Below are positions 43,383 to 53,243 of a stretch of DNA of 64,000 nucleotides, piece after piece. The notes beneath the pieces were generated by a model. That model had not been told where the DNA came from, made no database searches, and was given only the letters and a program-made list of their open reading frames with translations. Each line of letters begins with the position of its first letter. The first letter of the stretch is position 1. This stretch comes from G963663365 sp963663365. GTDB lineage: Bacteria; Hinthialibacterota; Hinthialibacteria; Hinthialibacterales; G963663365. Location of the stretch: positions 124,001 through 188,000 of the forward strand of contig CAXXIH010000001.1 of NCBI GenBank assembly GCA_963663365.2, in the 5' to 3' direction. Made by a program: the position numbers and the translations under genes.

Positions 43383-45974
43383 ATGAGTATCACACGCATT
43401 AATAACAACGTGGCCGCGGTCACCGCTACGCGGAACTTAAATGTGACCGGGCGAGCGTTGGAAAAAAACATTGAAAGGTTGTCATCGGGTCTCCGGATTA
43501 ACCGAGCCGGTGACGATGCCGCAGGTATCACCATTCGTGAACGCCTGCGCGGGCAGATACGGGGTATCGACCGTGCTGTTCTCAACGCGCAGGATGGAAT
43601 CAGTCTTTCCAACACCTCGGAAGCCGCACTGGATCAGATTGTCAACAATCTGCATCGACTTCGAGAACTAGCCATTCAGGCTGGTAACACCGGTACGAAT
43701 GACTTCCAGGCCATTCAGGCCATTCAGGACGAAGTCTTTCAACAGGTTGATGAAGTCAATCGTATCGCTGAGACGTCGCAGTTCGGCACCCGGGTTCTCT
43801 TCAACGGCGACAACTCAAACACAACCAACGTAAAAAAAGGTCAAGACGATATTGGCGTGCGCATCTCTGATGATCCCAATGCCTCCAATCTCCGCTCGGG
43901 CACGTCTGTCTTGAATATTGTTCGCACAAACGCAGGCCGCGAGACTTTGCTCCCCTCGGAAGTCATCGGCAGCCAGCAGGTTTTTGCCACAGGCATTAAA
44001 GACAGCACGGATATCGTCGTCTCAGTTGATGCATTTGCATCGACTTTGCCATTGCAGAGTGTTGCTTCTTTGGCGGCCGGTACTGCATTAACGGCAGCCT
44101 CTACTCTCGGATCGCATTATTTTGCCGGGATTTCGTTAGCCGCCACAGATATTATTTCCTTTGAAGGTGTTTTGTCCGACGGAATCACCGCGTTCTCCGG
44201 ATCGATTTTGATTTCATCCGGTGGTGCGGCCCCAACAACCGTTCAGGACATTATGAGCACGATCCAACAGTCGATCAGTGCTGCAGAAGCCGCCTTGTTT
44301 GGTGGTGTCACGATTCCTACGGATTTCATTCAGACCGAAGTCACGTTGGATGATGGGCGGTTGAAGTTCGTTTCCAACAAAGTGGACGCGACTTTGGGTT
44401 TGATTGATGCCGCTGCTCCAAGTGGGTTCGATATTAACTTCGCCGTCATCGATTCAGGAACAACCGTGGCCGGACGTGTCGCCTCTACCCGTGATTTGGT
44501 ACGCGGTGAGTATGTCGGCGGCAAAATCGGCAATACGGTCAATTCGATTACCGGTTCGACTTTTGATAGCGGCGAGTTTGCCATTACCGTGACGGATATT
44601 ATTCCGCCCGTGCGACAGAAGGTTGAAAGTAATCTGCAGTTCCGCGATACAACCGGTGCGATTTTGGACCGCTCGGCATCGCTGGGCCAGCTGGGGCTGA
44701 ATGGTACGTTTGTAAACGGTATCTATACCCAATATGTCACGCTTGGCAATCCGGTCGACTTGGCGGGTCCTCCAACGGCTGCATCATTAGCCGCAGCCAC
44801 CAAGTTTGTTATTGAAGGCACCAATCCCGATGGCACGACGTTCTCAACTTCGATCACATATGCCAACGGTGACGATGCCGTTGCAGGTGTTCGCGATGGT
44901 TACGCCAACTCCATATCCGGGATTATTGAAGAACTGAACAACCGCAACCGTTCGTCGGCCGTCAATGGCGCGGGAAATCAGAGTGGATTCACTGATGCGG
45001 TTTTGACCTTAACCGGAAATGGAACCTTTGAGCTCATCGACGATGTGGCCGAAGAATCAAAAACCACATTCTTGATTCGTGTCGAAACGCCTTTCAATAC
45101 AGATCAACAGACCATCAACGACCGTGCCGTCCTAAAACGTTCAGGTACCGAAGAGACTGCGACCGTATCGGTTGCCGGCGGTGAACTTCAGAGAGTTACT
45201 GTTGGCGATTTCGTTGTTCTTGAAGCGCCGGAGCCCACTGTGTTTGGCGAAACCCAACAGCGTGTTGCCCTGCGCTTAGGCGGTGGCGACCGCTTCCAAG
45301 GCGGAACCGAGAGAACCATTTTCAATGAAGGTGAAGATACGCTGGAAGTTGAAGCCCAAGAATATGTGGGCACGCTGAATAGCGGTATCCCCGTAACCTT
45401 CCAGAATGGCGATCAGGACGTCTTCTTTATCTCCGGCGTTTCTGAAGGTGTTGCTGAGACGATTATGTTGGATTTCGACATCGTTTTAGATGTCACAGGA
45501 CCGCCAACGGATGGATCGCCAAACACCGGTATCGCCGTTTTGCTTTCGACTTTAAATAGTGCTTTGAATTTCCAGGTCGGTGCTTTTGCAGGCCAAGACC
45601 TGCAAGTGAATATGCCCGATCTTCGTGGAGATAACCTCGGTTTCGGACGCGGCAGCGGGATGACCGTTTCGGACATCAACGTTACAACCGTATCCGGCGT
45701 GAATGCAGCGCTCGAGATTATCGATGAAGCCCTGGACCAAGTTTCCCGGGCACGGTCGACACTCGGTGCATTTGTAAACCGTCTTGAGGCAACCATCTCC
45801 AACTTGTCGGTAGCATCGGAGAACTTGACCGCGTCAGAATCGCGGCTCTCGGATGCGGATATTGCGGCGGAAACGACTTCCTTCACACTGCATCAGGTTC
45901 TCTATCAGGCCGGTACAAGTGTGTTGGCGCAGGCAAACTTCCTGCCGCAAGGTCTACTTTCACTACTCGGATAA
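43383..45974 (+). CDS. fliC: Flagellin 1 (large)
   Basis: An 863-residue flagellin, nearly double the 490-residue typical size. The N-terminal D0/D1 (about 1-165) is canonical: MSITRINNNVAAVTATRNL, SSGLRINRAGDDAAGITIRERL, IRGIDRAVLNAQDGISLSNTSEAALDQIV. The C-terminal D1/D0 (about 755-863) ends SRARSTLGAFVNRLEATISNL, ASENLTASESRLSDADIAAETTSF and VLAQANFLPQGLLSLLG. The middle about 590 residues form beta-rich domains, surface-exposed in the filament. These match the other two flagellins only partly. The ATG at 43383 follows the ACGGAGG site. This flagellin is more divergent in its ends than flagellins 2 and 3. Confidence 0.96.
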   Translation: MSITRINNNVAAVTATRNLNVTGRALEKNIERLSSGLRINRAGDDAAGITIRERLRGQIRGIDRAVLNAQDGISLSNTSEAALDQIVNNLHRLRELAIQAGNTGTNDFQAIQAIQDEVFQQVDEVNRIAETSQFGTRVLFNGDNSNTTNVKKGQDDIGVRISDDPNASNLRSGTSVLNIVRTNAGRETLLPSEVIGSQQVFATGIKDSTDIVVSVDAFASTLPLQSVASLAAGTALTAASTLGSHYFAGISLAATDIISFEGVLSDGITAFSGSILISSGGAAPTTVQDIMSTIQQSISAAEAALFGGVTIPTDFIQTEVTLDDGRLKFVSNKVDATLGLIDAAAPSGFDINFAVIDSGTTVAGRVASTRDLVRGEYVGGKIGNTVNSITGSTFDSGEFAITVTDIIPPVRQKVESNLQFRDTTGAILDRSASLGQLGLNGTFVNGIYTQYVTLGNPVDLAGPPTAASLAAATKFVIEGTNPDGTTFSTSITYANGDDAVAGVRDGYANSISGIIEELNNRNRSSAVNGAGNQSGFTDAVLTLTGNGTFELIDDVAEESKTTFLIRVETPFNTDQQTINDRAVLKRSGTEETATVSVAGGELQRVTVGDFVVLEAPEPTVFGETQQRVALRLGGGDRFQGGTERTIFNEGEDTLEVEAQEYVGTLNSGIPVTFQNGDQDVFFISGVSEGVAETIMLDFDIVLDVTGPPTDGSPNTGIAVLLSTLNSALNFQVGAFAGQDLQVNMPDLRGDNLGFGRGSGMTVSDINVTTVSGVNAALEIIDEALDQVSRARSTLGAFVNRLEATISNLSVASENLTASESRLSDADIAAETTSFTLHQVLYQAGTSVLAQANFLPQGLLSLLG

Positions 45975-45995
45975 ACAACCCAACCATTGACCCTC

Positions 45996-46029
45996 GAGGG
46001 AGGGGGTTTTGACCCAGGCCCCCTCCCTC
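45996..46029 (+). terminator. Hairpin after flagellin 1
   Basis: GAGGGAGGGGG (45996-46006) pairs perfectly with CCCCCTCCCTC (46019-46029). No T-run follows, so it may act as an RNA-stabilising or partial terminator. Confidence 0.6.
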
Positions 46030-46090
46030 AACCCTCCCGCCTCTTTGCTGCGGCAAAAGCGGAGTGGCCCAAGGTGTGTCTAGGAGCGTT

Positions 46091-46585
46091 ATGATGAAGC
46101 TACGGAAACAACAACAAGGAACCAACAACAGCAAATCAGAAAAACCAATAGGCATCCCAGTCGTAGACGCTGAAGGCAACCTGATTTTCCTTCCATTAAA
46201 AGCAAAAAAAGTGGAAACAACAGCATTCGAAAAACCCGGTGTTCTGAAGAACCTTATGCTTGCCAGCTACAAAACCGGTTTATTTGGGAACCAATCCAAT
46301 GGAAATGCGGGCAAATGGCCCCGAGGTGAACGTGCCGACTTTATTGTCGGATCGCGTTCGGCACGAGGCGATTCGCCCGCCGGCAATAGCGCGTCAGCGG
46401 TACGCCAGGTGGAAGATGATAAAACTGAACTCCTCCCTCTTGGCGAGCGTGAAGAATTGCAGGGCGCACAGCGCAAGAAGAGACCTTCGATGTCATTTGA
46501 AGATGTTCTGCGCCGAGCTTTGCAAACAGGAACCCGGGAGAGGCCGGCATTTGACCTGCGCCCCGTTTGGGAGGCGACAACATGA
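46091..46585 (+). CDS. Hypothetical protein between flagellins
   Basis: A 164-residue basic protein of unknown function, with no signal or membrane segment. The N-terminal part contains PIGIPVVDAEGNLIFLPL. The middle is disordered and rich in Arg, Ser and Gly, and the end is helical (SFEDVLRRALQTGTRERPAFDLRPVWE). The ATG at 46091 follows TAGGAG. Its stop overlaps the start of the next small gene (ATGA), which supports both being translated. Confidence 0.6.
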   Translation: MMKLRKQQQGTNNSKSEKPIGIPVVDAEGNLIFLPLKAKKVETTAFEKPGVLKNLMLASYKTGLFGNQSNGNAGKWPRGERADFIVGSRSARGDSPAGNSASAVRQVEDDKTELLPLGEREELQGAQRKKRPSMSFEDVLRRALQTGTRERPAFDLRPVWEATT

Positions 46586-46818
46586 AACGCCAACTGAAAA
46601 AGAAACCAATGAAAAGCGTTTGGGCCGAAACCGGTGTGGCTCTCGGACAAGTCCTGGGAACAACCAGTCTGTTAGCGACCATGCGCTGGCTGCCTTCAGA
46701 AGAAGACAAACAAATAAATCAGAAAACAGTCGAGGCGGTGGACCAAACGAATGAGGATCAAAACGACTTGCATCCCGTACGGCGAATCTTGGCCCCACCC
46801 CTTGAGGCAATGGCCTGA
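46582..46818 (+). CDS. Small hypothetical protein, 78 residues
   Basis: Starts inside the stop of the previous gene (ATGA), so it is translationally coupled. The sequence has a basic start (MKRQLKKKPMKSVWAETG), a mildly hydrophobic stretch (VALGQVLGTTSLLATMRWL) and an acidic C-terminal part. Function unknown; it is probably a small accessory protein of the filament locus. Confidence 0.6.
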   Translation: MKRQLKKKPMKSVWAETGVALGQVLGTTSLLATMRWLPSEEDKQINQKTVEAVDQTNEDQNDLHPVRRILAPPLEAMA

Positions 46819-46833
46819 TCGGCAAACAGGAGA

Positions 46834-47052
46834 ATGGATATGGCGAAAAAAAAGATATCCCATCGACTCCGAAATTTCAATCCTGTGTCGGCTGCTGCGG
46901 CAAACCGGGAGGATTGGATCCATCGCCTAATGCGAAGACTGCCGATTGAACTCAAGATTGTTGACGCGAAAGTCCAAATGTGGCCGCCATCGATTCGGAT
47001 TCCAACGGATCTTGTTTACGAAGCGGCCGGAGGATCGAAGCGAATAAACTAA
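46834..47052 (+). CDS. Small hypothetical protein, 72 residues
   Basis: A basic N-terminus (MDMAKKKISHRLRNFNPV) is followed by a likely strand-rich part, PIELKIVDAKVQMWPPSIRIP. ACAGGAG lies just before the ATG, and it is 15 bases after the previous gene, so the three small genes look like one operon. It has no recognisable family. Confidence 0.6.
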   Translation: MDMAKKKISHRLRNFNPVSAAAANREDWIHRLMRRLPIELKIVDAKVQMWPPSIRIPTDLVYEAAGGSKRIN

Positions 47053-47131
47053 ATACCATGCGTGCAAAACGAAACGACAACATAGGAATTGCATCAAAAT
47101 GCACGCAAAAAAAAGAAAGGAGGTGAATATC

Positions 47132-47221
47132 ATGCGCATGAGTCTCGAACGAGCCATTTCCAGCTTCCGATGCCGGTTACGGCGTGCTTGGAGAAATCCG
47201 TTGCGGCTTGCGTACGCCTAA
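47132..47221 (+). CDS. Possible 29-residue Arg-rich small protein
   Basis: The best ribosome site in the region (AAAGGAGGTGAATATC) stands seven bases before this ATG. The product is very short and basic (MRMSLERAISSF then RCRLRRAWRNPLRLAYA). The overlapping frame downstream encodes a more protein-like stretch (GYGVLGEIRCGLRTPKKRI), so this may be a leader or the 5' end of a frameshifted gene. Confidence 0.35.
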   Translation: MRMSLERAISSFRCRLRRAWRNPLRLAYA

Positions 47222-47873
47222 AAAACGGATTGTAAAAGCATCGTATGAAGTTTGGTGTCCCTTTGTTGAAGGGATAAACGAAGACGGAAATCTACCGTGG
47301 TCTGACGATCTGTATCGTTGGTTCGACCGAAGATAAGCAATGTCCATCATCCAATCTGTGATGTTTGGAATGGATGGGAAGACTGCACCGGTCCCGATGT
47401 GTGGGATTTCTGTAATCCAATGGAAAGGAGTCGCCTGATGACACCCTCGAACCTTTGTCGTCTCGATGCCGCGTTGTGCAAATGTGTTCCTCTACATGAA
47501 TGTCGAGCGGGAAAGGCTGTCACGCCGCAGGGCACAGCCGGGGAACATTATGTTTCCTTGATGTTGTCTACAGCACAAACCAGAGCGGGCGTGTATTCGA
47601 GGCCATCTCAACGGAGCGGCCGGATCCTTTTCCGAAATCGTGGGTGTCATAGATTCAATGGCCTCACCCGACCATTCGAATCGAAGGGCTGTACAACAAC
47701 TTGCCAGACACCCGGTTCGTCGTTCTGCATAAAAGTTCGAAACAGGGTTGAAGACCCCTCTTTGCACTCCATGCAGTTGTCGATGAGTTGGCGATTCCCC
47801 GGAAAAGCCACCCCGGTACGTACAAACTCGGATGAATGTTTTGTGAATCAGCACCCATCTTGGAGGGCGAAAC

Positions 47874-48074
47874 ATGCCCCTGTATTGGCACCCACAACCC
47901 GCAGGGCATCCGCACGATTACTGTCTTTTACAAGGCGGAAGCCCACTCGAAGCCGTCACGGCGCGCATTTGGGATTTGAATCTTGTTTGGCGCCGGCTCA
48001 ATGGAAAGCAGACACCCCTCGCGGTATCGCTTTCGAAACTGAAAGAACGTTGCCGGAATAAACGGCAGGACTAA
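47874..48074 (+). CDS. Possible 66-residue small protein
   Basis: GGAGGG lies seven bases before the ATG. The sequence MPLYWHPQPAGHPHDYCLLQ, then IWDLNLVWRRLNGKQTPLAV, then a basic tail, has no recognisable family. It overlaps a larger frame and may be a remnant. Confidence 0.35.
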   Translation: MPLYWHPQPAGHPHDYCLLQGGSPLEAVTARIWDLNLVWRRLNGKQTPLAVSLSKLKERCRNKRQD

Positions 48075-48672
48075 AACAAAACGCAGCTCATTCCTAAACC
48101 GGTCAGCTTCACCCAACCACCGGAAATGGAAGAGCGAATCGAAGAAAGGAGATTTAAGGGAAAATCAAAACATAACCCATCTGTCCGCAGGCAGTTTCGT
48201 TGGACGAGAGGCTTCCCCGCCTCGAAAGGTATGGGCGATGCAGCGATATAACGCTGGGGACAAGCGTAGCTGTATATGAGGATCTGCCGTGGTCTGTTCC
48301 GGACCGTCGATGGATAAACGGAATAGAAAAGAATGATTTATCAGCTCTCCAAACCGATCGTTCTTTTACTCTGTAAGGTTATTCCGGCCCTATGATCGAT
48401 AGCTCGGAGTGGGCTTTCCTGCCGCACTCTCCGCGATAGTTAGGAATCCTCTCACATAGCTGCGTGTGTCCTCCAGGCAAGTGAATGCAGACCTTGATAG
48501 ATAACACTATCGAGAAAACCGTACGGGGGCGTTTCACTCGGCGCCTCGGTACTTGTCGGCAAGCCCGAGCCCTTGGGGTCTGACCAACCCTCTGTTGCAT
48601 TCACGAAATCCTGGATCCACTCCACCCGCACGATTAGCACCCCCTAACAGGTGCGGGAAATGACCACACGCC

Positions 48673-48708
48673 GTTGGCACGGATGCCGACAAATGCGTTT
48701 CACGGAGG
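48673..48708 (+). promoter_or_regulatory. CsrA-type hairpin and Shine-Dalgarno site of flagellin 2
   Basis: GTTGGCA-CGGA-TGCCGAC (48673-48690; one G-U pair) presents ACGGA at its tip, and ACGGAGG (48702-48708) is the ribosome site five bases before the ATG. The layout is nearly the same as at flagellin 1. Confidence 0.65.
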
Positions 48709-48713
48709 ATTCC

Positions 48714-51185
48714 ATGAGCATTACACGTATCAATAACAATATCGCATCAATCAATGCTAACCGAAATCTGTCTGCGACAAGCGGACAACTGCAAAAGTCC
48801 ATTGAGCGCCTTTCCAGTGGCCTCAGGATCAACCGAGCCGGCGATGATGCCGCAGGTATGACAGTCGTCACGAGGATTCAAGCGCAGGTTCGAGGACTTG
48901 AAAGGGCCGTCGCCAATGCACAAGACGGCATGAACTTAATCAATGTTGCAGAAGGCGCCCTTGAAGAGACAACCAATCGTCTCAACAGAATGCGCGTTCT
49001 GGCCATTCAAGCCGCCAACACGGGCGTGAATGACGCTCAAGCCCGTCAGGCTTTGCAGGATGAAGTTTTCCAGTCAATCGACGAAATTACTCGAATCGCC
49101 GAAACAACAACCTGGAATACAAACAACCTGCTGAATGGTGATTATAAAGTTGTTACCGAAATCAAAGCGGGACAAGACGGTATCCAAAACTTTGGGATCA
49201 ATATCGATCCGGGTCCCACTTCCAATACATTGGAAAGTGGCGTCTCATTCCTGCATATTGTAAATACCGTTGCCGGACGCGTGCAGATTATTGCGGGCGA
49301 AGGCAAGGGTGAACAACAGACTTTTGCCACCGGTATCCGGGATGCAACCGATGTCGCCGTTTCCCTTGGCTTCTTTACGGATGACACCAGTTTGGCTGCC
49401 GCCGCTTTGGGTGGCGCTGCCGCTCTGGATGGTAACGCGTTTAATGGCGTATCCATTGCCTCCGGTGATGCGATTGCCTTTGATGGCGTTATTGCCGATG
49501 GCGTGACCAAGTTTAATGGGCGGCTGTCGTTGGATGGCGCGTTGTCGCCTGATGATTTGGCATCGGCGATCAATGATGCTATTTCCCAAGCGGAAACCGG
49601 TCTGTTTGGAGCCACGGTTGACACGGGCTTCGATATTTCCGCGTATTATCGTGACGGCCGCATTCACATCAGTACAACGGACGGCCTCACGACCCACAAT
49701 TTGGCATCCATCAACATCCGTCTGATCGATGCAGACGGATCTGGCGATGTTTTGACGCAACGCTTGGGAGTCAGCCGCACAAGTGTAGATACAGGCGGCA
49801 TTATTGGCTTCGATACCACGGTCGATAACAACGGCCAGGTTGGCAACAACGTATTGGCAATCACCGGCTCGACTTTCGATACGGGACAGTTCGAGGTTCT
49901 CGTAGAGGATGTGCAGGGCGAAACGCAACGCATGGTGGAAAACACCGTCCGATTCAACGATTTGAACGGTGTCACCATGGGGCGCGATGTCACCCTTATT
50001 GGGACCGCCGGAATGAACGGCCGGTTCGAGAATGGAATCTACACAGGATTCACATCTCTCGTAGCCGGTGACACCATCACGATGGAAGGCGCCAACTACG
50101 ATGGTACGACATTCTCCCGCGTATATACCCTGACCACCGCCGACGGTACTGATGTTGACGGCCAGATTGCGACCATCTCCGGCCTTATCCGCGAATTGAA
50201 CAACCGGCTTTATTCCAACGGCATCCAAGGCACCTTTATCGACGCCGTTGCGACCTTTGTATCGGATGGCTATATCCGCGTGATTGAAGAAATCGGGCGT
50301 GACGATTCAGAGATGAATTTCACGTTGCGTTTCAACATGCAGACCGGACCGACCACAATCAATGATGACGCCGTTCTGTTACGCGAAGGTTTTACCCAGT
50401 CCGCTACGTTCTCGCTTCCGGATGGAGACCGGATTCGAGCCTCTGCGGGCGATGTAATCACGCTGCGTGGACCGGAGTCGACCATTGAGGGTATTCCCAC
50501 CCAACAGGTGACATTGCGTGTCGGCGATAATCTGACCGCCGGTACCGATATCATTGAAGTCACTGCGCCGGAGTATGTCGGCCGGTTAAACGGCGGCCCG
50601 GCCGTGACTTTCACCAATGGCGATCAAGATGTTGTGTTCATCGATGATGGCTCCGGGGAAAAAGGAGTCGCCAGGACTCTAACCTTGGATTTCGACAACA
50701 TATTGGACATTACCAAATCAGATACACAACCCGATCCCGGGACCACCATTCTGATTTCAACCATTAACCGTTCCATGAACTTCCATATCGGCGCGTACTC
50801 CGAACAGAACTTCCGCATTTCGCTTGGAGATCTTACGGCTGAAAATCTCGGATTCGGAAAAGGCAGCGGTCGAACCGTTCGGGATATCGAAATCACGACA
50901 GTCACCGGCGCTAATGAAGCTCTGAAAATTATTGATGAGGCCTTAGATCAAGTGAACCGGACCCGCTCGCTCTTGGGTGCTGCCACAAACCGTCTGGAAT
51001 CAACAGTCAGTAATCAATCTGTTGCTATCGAAAATCTAACAGCTTCGGAATCGCGGCTCCGCGATGCAGATATCGCACAAGAGTCGTCCACCTTCGCTTC
51101 AAACCAAGTCAGATTGCAGGCGGCTGTCTCTGTGTTGGCACAGGCCAACTTCACACCGCAGTCGTTCTTGTCACTTCTCGGTTAG
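48714..51185 (+). CDS. fliC: Flagellin 2 (large)
   Basis: An 823-residue flagellin. N-terminal D0/D1: MSITRINNNIASINANRNLS, SSGLRINRAGDDAAGMTVVTRI, GLERAVANAQDGMNLINVAEGALEETTNRLNRMR. C-terminal D1/D0: VNRTRSLLGAATNRLESTVSN, ENLTASESRLRDADIAQESSTF, VLAQANFTPQSFLSLLG. The middle about 560 residues share segments with flagellin 3 (for example GLIRELNNRLYSNGIQGTF and GRLNGGPAVTF), so 2 and 3 are recent paralogues. Flagellin 1 differs more. The ATG at 48714 follows the ACGGAGG site. Confidence 0.96.
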   Translation: MSITRINNNIASINANRNLSATSGQLQKSIERLSSGLRINRAGDDAAGMTVVTRIQAQVRGLERAVANAQDGMNLINVAEGALEETTNRLNRMRVLAIQAANTGVNDAQARQALQDEVFQSIDEITRIAETTTWNTNNLLNGDYKVVTEIKAGQDGIQNFGINIDPGPTSNTLESGVSFLHIVNTVAGRVQIIAGEGKGEQQTFATGIRDATDVAVSLGFFTDDTSLAAAALGGAAALDGNAFNGVSIASGDAIAFDGVIADGVTKFNGRLSLDGALSPDDLASAINDAISQAETGLFGATVDTGFDISAYYRDGRIHISTTDGLTTHNLASINIRLIDADGSGDVLTQRLGVSRTSVDTGGIIGFDTTVDNNGQVGNNVLAITGSTFDTGQFEVLVEDVQGETQRMVENTVRFNDLNGVTMGRDVTLIGTAGMNGRFENGIYTGFTSLVAGDTITMEGANYDGTTFSRVYTLTTADGTDVDGQIATISGLIRELNNRLYSNGIQGTFIDAVATFVSDGYIRVIEEIGRDDSEMNFTLRFNMQTGPTTINDDAVLLREGFTQSATFSLPDGDRIRASAGDVITLRGPESTIEGIPTQQVTLRVGDNLTAGTDIIEVTAPEYVGRLNGGPAVTFTNGDQDVVFIDDGSGEKGVARTLTLDFDNILDITKSDTQPDPGTTILISTINRSMNFHIGAYSEQNFRISLGDLTAENLGFGKGSGRTVRDIEITTVTGANEALKIIDEALDQVNRTRSLLGAATNRLESTVSNQSVAIENLTASESRLRDADIAQESSTFASNQVRLQAAVSVLAQANFTPQSFLSLLG

Positions 51186-51233
51186 GTTGGAGAGCTCTAA
51201 CTGAGTCGTATCAAGTCCCCTGGAGGTTATTCG

Positions 51234-51275
51234 GCGGGGATCGGAGGTCACGGCCCGATCCCCGCCCGCTAATTT
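51234..51275. terminator. Terminator between flagellin 2 and the Maf-type gene
   Basis: GCGGGGATCG (51234-51243) pairs with CGATCCCCGC (51256-51265), with a T-rich tail (TTTATCTTTTT) on the plus side. It lies between two convergent genes and may serve both. Confidence 0.7.
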
Positions 51276-51281
51276 ATCTTT

Positions 51282-53177
51282 TTATGCGTTACGATGTTTT
51301 AGTTCAGTACGGATATGAAATAGGGCTTCCCGGTGTGCTTTGATTGCTCGGCCCAAATCACGCAGGAGATTACTATACCTTTCCTGCGCAACTCGATTTG
51401 AATCGGGCGTGTTGCCGCCGACCAACCCAACACCATCACCGTGTCCCACAAATTCAATCCATGTGGGACCTACGTATTTTGAAAGCATTCCTAAAAAATC
51501 GTCTTTTGAAGATCCCAAATAAACTACGGCCACAAGATCTTTTAATGCTCTCTTGAACGGCAAAGCGTCGTTTGGATTCAAGGCATCCACTTTGCGGCGC
51601 AACTGTGAAAATGCACTGGCTTGATCTTCCAATTTGCGCATAAGCGATGCGCAAGCCGTATCCAAATCCTTCACGCTGATTAGCGGAGGGACTTTTGCGA
51701 TTCGTTCGTGAAGTCGTTCGAGAGCATGTATGGGGCCGGGTGGAAATAAATGTTCTATCTCTTCCCATGGGCGGTATGGAATCTCTCCCAGCCGCGCACC
51801 GTGTTTGGAAAGGTTTATCGCGTCAATGCCCTGCAACTCGATGATGCGAGCTGTCTCATTGATATAGCGCTGAAACATGATATTGGTTGCTACGGTGCCG
51901 CCGTCGTTACTAGGCACAAAAATGTGCTCGTTTTTCATTCTTTCCACAACATCCAATTCCAGTTGGAGAGCACCGTCGGAATAAAAGCGCTCGCCAGGGA
52001 ACGCCAGGTCGGCGCCCAGCAATAAAATCGGCGCTGCACCCATCATGCGTGCAACGGAAATGGCCGAATGGGTTGTTGAGCCTCCGGTCGGCAACTGTCC
52101 CGCCGCCAGATCCAACCCCAAAATTTTAGTGATCGGCCTGCCGACGGTGTTTCGGTTCTCAAGACTACATACGGACATAGCAATGGTGTTTTCCGGCGGG
52201 AAACGTTCAAAAATGGAGGGATGGACACAAACATAGGCAAGCAGAATTTCATCGCCGATTGGGCCATCTTCCAAATGCCGCGCATTGAGTTCCGTGAAAT
52301 CCAAAGAGACAACCATATCAGGCTGTAAACCCGCTTTGCGCAGTGTCCTGTGCGCCGTATCGACGGCAATCAGTCCGATGCGGTCTCGAATTCGTTTAAG
52401 CTGAGGCAGGTGATCTTGCAGTGATGGACCGGCTGCCGCCACGACCGTGGGAATCCCGGCCCACACGCTCCACAAATCCTTGAGACCTCGAATTTTTGGC
52501 AGGAGGGGAGCTGTCCGTTTTAAATTTCCCAATGAAGCGACTTGCTGGATCGCATTGGTCCTAGCGAGCAGGCGTTCATCTTCGATATGTTGTTGGATGA
52601 TATGCCCGTATTGTTGGATAAGCTCGCCGTAATAACGGCGAGCAACGGGAGTCACCAGAATCTTGATGCCTTGTGCGCCGAGTCTGCTGTAAGACTCTGA
52701 CTTGTTCATCCGCTGCAAGAGGCGGTCCGGAGCCTCTCCAAAACTCCAGTAGATTTTCGGCATCTTAATCGCCGCAGTTAGGTCTAGGATTCCAAGACTG
52801 AGCGATGCGATCCGTAGATCGGGCTCAACAACCCAGATGAGGGTTTCTTCATCGGCTTTTTCCAACAGTGCCTGCAAGTAGTTGCCGGAACCCAATCCGA
52901 TGATCACGAAGTGCCCGCCGGGGATTTCTATATCGAGCTGATCGCGCCAGGCGCGCGCGGCCTCGATGGGATCGTCCACATTGTCGATGGGGTGGAAGTT
53001 ATTTCCCTCCAAATGGCCGAAGTATGTTTTCCCACCGTTCTCAACCATCAAGAACGGCGCGGTTCGATTGAGATCGAGTTGAGTCACCGATTCCGGTGCT
53101 ATGCCGCGTTTTAACATGGCGCGGACATTTTTAAGCAACGAATTGCCGTCGGGTTTAAGAATTTGCATTGCTGACAT
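51282..53177 (-). CDS. Motility-associated factor glycosyltransferase-like protein (DUF115/Maf)
   Basis: A 631-residue protein of the Maf (motility accessory factor) family, which transfers nonulosonic-acid-type sugars onto flagellin in several bacteria. Hallmarks are VVAAAGPSLQDHLPQLK, LIAVDTAHRTLRKAGLQPDMVVSLDF, GLDLAAGQLPTGGSTTHSAI and ILLLGADLAFPGERFYSDG, the DUF115/MptE-like core at about residues 245-450. The N-terminal about 240 residues hold a second Maf-type domain (FVIIGLGSGNYLQALLEKADEETLIWVVEPD). It sits between two flagellin genes and diverges from flagellin 3, as expected for a flagellin-modifying protein. Confidence 0.9.
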   Translation of the reverse strand: MSAMQILKPDGNSLLKNVRAMLKRGIAPESVTQLDLNRTAPFLMVENGGKTYFGHLEGNNFHPIDNVDDPIEAARAWRDQLDIEIPGGHFVIIGLGSGNYLQALLEKADEETLIWVVEPDLRIASLSLGILDLTAAIKMPKIYWSFGEAPDRLLQRMNKSESYSRLGAQGIKILVTPVARRYYGELIQQYGHIIQQHIEDERLLARTNAIQQVASLGNLKRTAPLLPKIRGLKDLWSVWAGIPTVVAAAGPSLQDHLPQLKRIRDRIGLIAVDTAHRTLRKAGLQPDMVVSLDFTELNARHLEDGPIGDEILLAYVCVHPSIFERFPPENTIAMSVCSLENRNTVGRPITKILGLDLAAGQLPTGGSTTHSAISVARMMGAAPILLLGADLAFPGERFYSDGALQLELDVVERMKNEHIFVPSNDGGTVATNIMFQRYINETARIIELQGIDAINLSKHGARLGEIPYRPWEEIEHLFPPGPIHALERLHERIAKVPPLISVKDLDTACASLMRKLEDQASAFSQLRRKVDALNPNDALPFKRALKDLVAVVYLGSSKDDFLGMLSKYVGPTWIEFVGHGDGVGLVGGNTPDSNRVAQERYSNLLRDLGRAIKAHREALFHIRTELKHRNA

Positions 53178-53243
53178 TTCTACAAAGCATAGGCCAACTT
53201 TCAGAATAAGACAGGCTGCTTTTTCCGGTAAAAGTTAAACCAC

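Larger units (their letters stand above)
47053..48660 (+). other. Inter-flagellin region with competing short frames and no confident gene
   Basis: The only long frame (47438-48061, preceded by AAAGGAG) has an odd, Cys/Arg/Ser-rich composition. Protein-like stretches instead appear in other frames: DVVYSTNQSGRVFEAIS near 47564, GLYNNLPDTRFVVLHKSS near 47688 and CPCIGTHNPQGIRTITVFYK near 47875. Two places carry the same motif (DGNLPWSDD near 47290 and YEDLPWSVPDRR near 48275). This fits decayed or frameshifted small genes, or several tiny genes. No terminator was identified. Confidence 0.45.
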
